A program made the translations under genes and the position numbers. Shown here one piece after another: positions 61,535-63,334 of a DNA stretch of 63,334 nucleotides; positions within the stretch are counted from its first letter, which is position 1; the number at the start of each line of letters is the position of its first letter. The stretch comes from JAFASC01 sp034669505 (GTDB lineage Bacteria > Pseudomonadota > Alphaproteobacteria > Rhizobiales > Beijerinckiaceae), in assembly GCA_034669505.1 (NCBI GenBank), contig JAXDNJ010000037.1:1-63334 (forward strand), written 5' to 3'. The notes under the pieces are model-generated. The model worked only from the letters and a program-made list of their open reading frames with translations. It had not been told where the DNA came from and did no database searches.

Positions 61535-62389
61535 TCACAACGTTGCTTCCATCATCGTGCGCAGCGCCGGTGTCACTTCAGGTAAAATCTCGAACCAGGC
61601 TTCGAAGGCCGGGCGCGCCTGATGTAGCAGCATGCCGAGGCCATCGACCGTCGGATTTCCGCGCCGCCGCGCCGCCGCGAGAAGCGGCGTCTCCAGGGGC
61701 ACATAGACGATGTCGCAGACCAGGGCTGCGAACGGCAGCGCCTGAAGCACGAGGTCGAGCGGCGGCTGCCCGAGCATGCCGAGGCTCGTCGTGTTGACGA
61801 GCATCGCGGCCTGATCGAGCGCCTCATGCCGCTTGCTCCAGTCGCAGATTCCGATCGGTGGTCCGAATTCCTGCGCCAGCGCTTCCGCTCGCTCGAGGTT
61901 GCGATTGGCCAGCCAGATTTCCTGCGCACCGGCCTCGATTAGCGCCGTCAGCACGGCGCGCGCTCCTCCACCGGCGCCGAGCACGACGATCGGCCCATCC
62001 CCTGCGTGCCAGCCGGGCTGGGCATCGCAAACACTGGAGATGAAACCGTAGGCATCGGTGTTGCGGCCCTCGAGTTGCCCCTCGGGGCCGACGACGATCG
62101 TGTTGACCGCGCCGATCCTGCGGGCTGCCTGATCAATGGTGTCGATCACGCCCATCGCCGCCTCTTTGTGCGGGATGGTCAGGTTGCAGCCGGCGAAATT
62201 CAGCGCCGGCAGCGCTCGCAAGGCGCGCTCCAGTCCTTCCTGCCTGATCTCGAGCGGCAGGTAGGCGCCGGAGAGCCCATATTGCTGCAGCCAAAAATTA
62301 TGCAGCTTCGGCGAGCGCGAATGCATCACCGGCCAGCCCATGACTCCGGCAAGCAGGAATTTCGAGCCGTGGGACGAGCCGTGAGACAT
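61535..62389 (-). CDS. aroE: Shikimate dehydrogenase
   Basis: 284 residues. MGWPVMHSRSPKLHNFWL substrate motif, NLTIPHKEAA with the catalytic Lys, VLGAGGGARAVLTAL Rossmann loop and NRNLERAEALAQEF NADP loop are all present. It reduces 3-dehydroshikimate in aromatic amino-acid synthesis. The ATG at 62389 matches the family N-terminus; a further in-frame ATG at 62497 has no homology and overlaps the cobB stop. Confidence 0.96.
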   Translation of the reverse strand: MSHGSSHGSKFLLAGVMGWPVMHSRSPKLHNFWLQQYGLSGAYLPLEIRQEGLERALRALPALNFAGCNLTIPHKEAAMGVIDTIDQAARRIGAVNTIVVGPEGQLEGRNTDAYGFISSVCDAQPGWHAGDGPIVVLGAGGGARAVLTALIEAGAQEIWLANRNLERAEALAQEFGPPIGICDWSKRHEALDQAAMLVNTTSLGMLGQPPLDLVLQALPFAALVCDIVYVPLETPLLAAARRRGNPTVDGLGMLLHQARPAFEAWFEILPEVTPALRTMMEATL

Positions 62390-62408
62390 GCGCTTCCTCG
62401 TCTCCGAT

Positions 62409-63334
62409 TCAGCTGTCGCGGGCGATAATGTGAAAGAAAGTTCCCGAAGCATTGCCAAGACGGCTCCCTGCAGGACGCCAGTCCCCGCCATAAGCATCGG
62501 TCATATCCGCGAACGGAGCGTTACTCGAATCCTCCATTCCTGTCGCATAGTGGAATTCGTGCCCGCGCAGAATGGTGCCGGCGGTCCCGAGCGGATGGTC
62601 CGAAGGGAGACGCACCGCGCGGTAACCGAGCGAAAGCTTGCGCTTGGCGAAGCTCGTCGTCACCGGCAGCAGGCCGGCCATTGAATGGGCGTGACCCTGG
62701 GCATCGGTTAAGGTGCGGCCAAGGACCATGTAGCCGCCGCACTCGCCGTGGACCGGGCGCGTCTCGGCGAAGCGGCGAAGCGCCTGCAGGAAAGTCCCGG
62801 CAGCGGCGAGGCGGCCGGCATGCAGTTCGGGATAGCCGCCGGGCAACCAACAGACATCCGCGTCGGCGGCCGGCGCTTCGTCCGCCAGGGGCGAGAAGAA
62901 CAGCAGCTCCGCCCCCGCACGCCGCCAGCCGGCGGCGATGTGGGGATAGAGGAAAGAGAAAGCCTCGTCGCGACCGATGGCTATGCGCTGCCCTGGAGGC
63001 GGCAATGGCGGGGCATTCCGCACGGCACTGTGCGAACTCGACGCGGCAAGTTGGAAAATCTCATCAAGCTCGATCTGTGCTGAGACGCGATCGGCAACCC
63101 GGTCCAGGAGCGCATCGAGATTTTTGGTTTCGCTCGCCTGAACCAATCCAAGATGGCGCTCGGGTAGCACCAGGTCGGGATCGCGCATCAGTGCGCCAAC
63201 GACTCTTAGCCCGATCGCCTCGATCGCATCCTTCACCAGCCGCAGATGCCGGTCCGAGCCGACCTTGTTGAGTACAACGCCCACAATACGAATCCGGGGA
63301 TCATGGTGCGCGGCACCCGAAACCATTGCCGCCG
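62409..63334 (-). CDS. cobB: Cobyrinate a,c-diamide synthase, C-terminal part
   Basis: At least 308 codons, open to the right edge, so the N-terminus with the P-loop is missing. The visible part spans the end of the ATP-binding domain (RIVGVVLNKVGSDRHLRLVK) and the type I glutamine amidotransferase domain with the nucleophile Cys in PVHGECGGYMVLG and a terminal GHEFHYATG. It amidates cobyrinic acid in cobalamin synthesis. The gene lies 19 bases upstream of aroE on the same strand. No other cobalamin gene is in the window. Confidence 0.93.
   Translation of the reverse strand, partial: AAMVSGAAHHDPRIRIVGVVLNKVGSDRHLRLVKDAIEAIGLRVVGALMRDPDLVLPERHLGLVQASETKNLDALLDRVADRVSAQIELDEIFQLAASSSHSAVRNAPPLPPPGQRIAIGRDEAFSFLYPHIAAGWRRAGAELLFFSPLADEAPAADADVCWLPGGYPELHAGRLAAAGTFLQALRRFAETRPVHGECGGYMVLGRTLTDAQGHAHSMAGLLPVTTSFAKRKLSLGYRAVRLPSDHPLGTAGTILRGHEFHYATGMEDSSNAPFADMTDAYGGDWRPAGSRLGNASGTFFHIIARDS

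Noticed and set aside
1..63334. CRISPR arrays or prophage segments
   Set aside because: No regularly spaced repeats, Cas genes or phage structural genes were seen.

Overview
The window is a high-GC chromosomal segment from an alphaproteobacterium, most likely of the order Hyphomicrobiales (Rhizobiales). The evidence is the dnaA-rpsT neighbourhood, a DivL-type pseudo-histidine kinase next to a TsaE-phosphotransferase fusion, an HWE-family kinase, consensus EcfG (general stress response) promoters, DUF992, extensin-like and SleB-type proteins, and an elongator tRNA-Met typical of this class. No genus can be named from the sequence alone.

Layout. 0-4 kb: recA and alaS. 4.2-5.1 kb: a low-GC two-gene insert with a HEPN-like protein. 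5.2-7.9 kb: what looks like a small general-stress-response block, with a DUF1328 membrane peptide, an HWE histidine kinase, a NepR-like small protein and a PRC-barrel protein; three EcfG-type promoters are visible. 7.9-15 kb: envelope functions (SLC13 transporter, PlsC-type acyltransferase, YdcF, FtsX/FtsE, an LPG-synthase-type membrane protein). 15-19 kb: a three-gene operon for a membrane-associated molybdenum hydroxylase/aldehyde dehydrogenase with a tri-haem cytochrome c. 19.1 kb: tRNA-Met(CAT). 19.3-21.7 kb: small exported or unknown proteins, including a secreted carboxymuconolactone decarboxylase-like protein and a Tat-exported metallo-beta-lactamase-fold enzyme.

21.8-27.1 kb holds the most unusual element: a compact, lower-GC operon of three genes, encoding a CHAT protease with an M17-aminopeptidase-like N-terminus, a C25/gingipain-like caspase-fold protease, and a double-HKD phospholipase D family protein. 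No standard housekeeping role fits this trio, and it has the make-up of a protease-gated effector system.

27.3-35 kb: extensin-like protein, MarR regulator, a decayed IS1-type transposase, dnaA, rpsT, a DapA-family enzyme, enoyl-CoA hydratase and cysK. 35.4-42.7 kb: class 3 lipase, YjbQ, MeaB, DUF992, SleB hydrolase, a TPR protein and ispE. 42.7-55.7 kb: a surface-polysaccharide locus with the four dTDP-L-rhamnose genes as an overlapping operon, a rhamnan-synthesis/glycosyltransferase protein, KpsT-like ATPase, two KpsE-like proteins, a Wza/KpsD-like lipoprotein and a large GT2; no KpsM-type permease is seen. 55.8-63.3 kb: an SDR, a MurU-like nucleotidyltransferase, the TsaE-AmgK-like fusion, DivL, aroE and the 3' part of a cobyrinate a,c-diamide synthase gene that runs off the window.

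Starts were chosen from Shine-Dalgarno sequences, family length and overlap with neighbours. No CRISPR array, rRNA, complete IS element or phage gene was seen.
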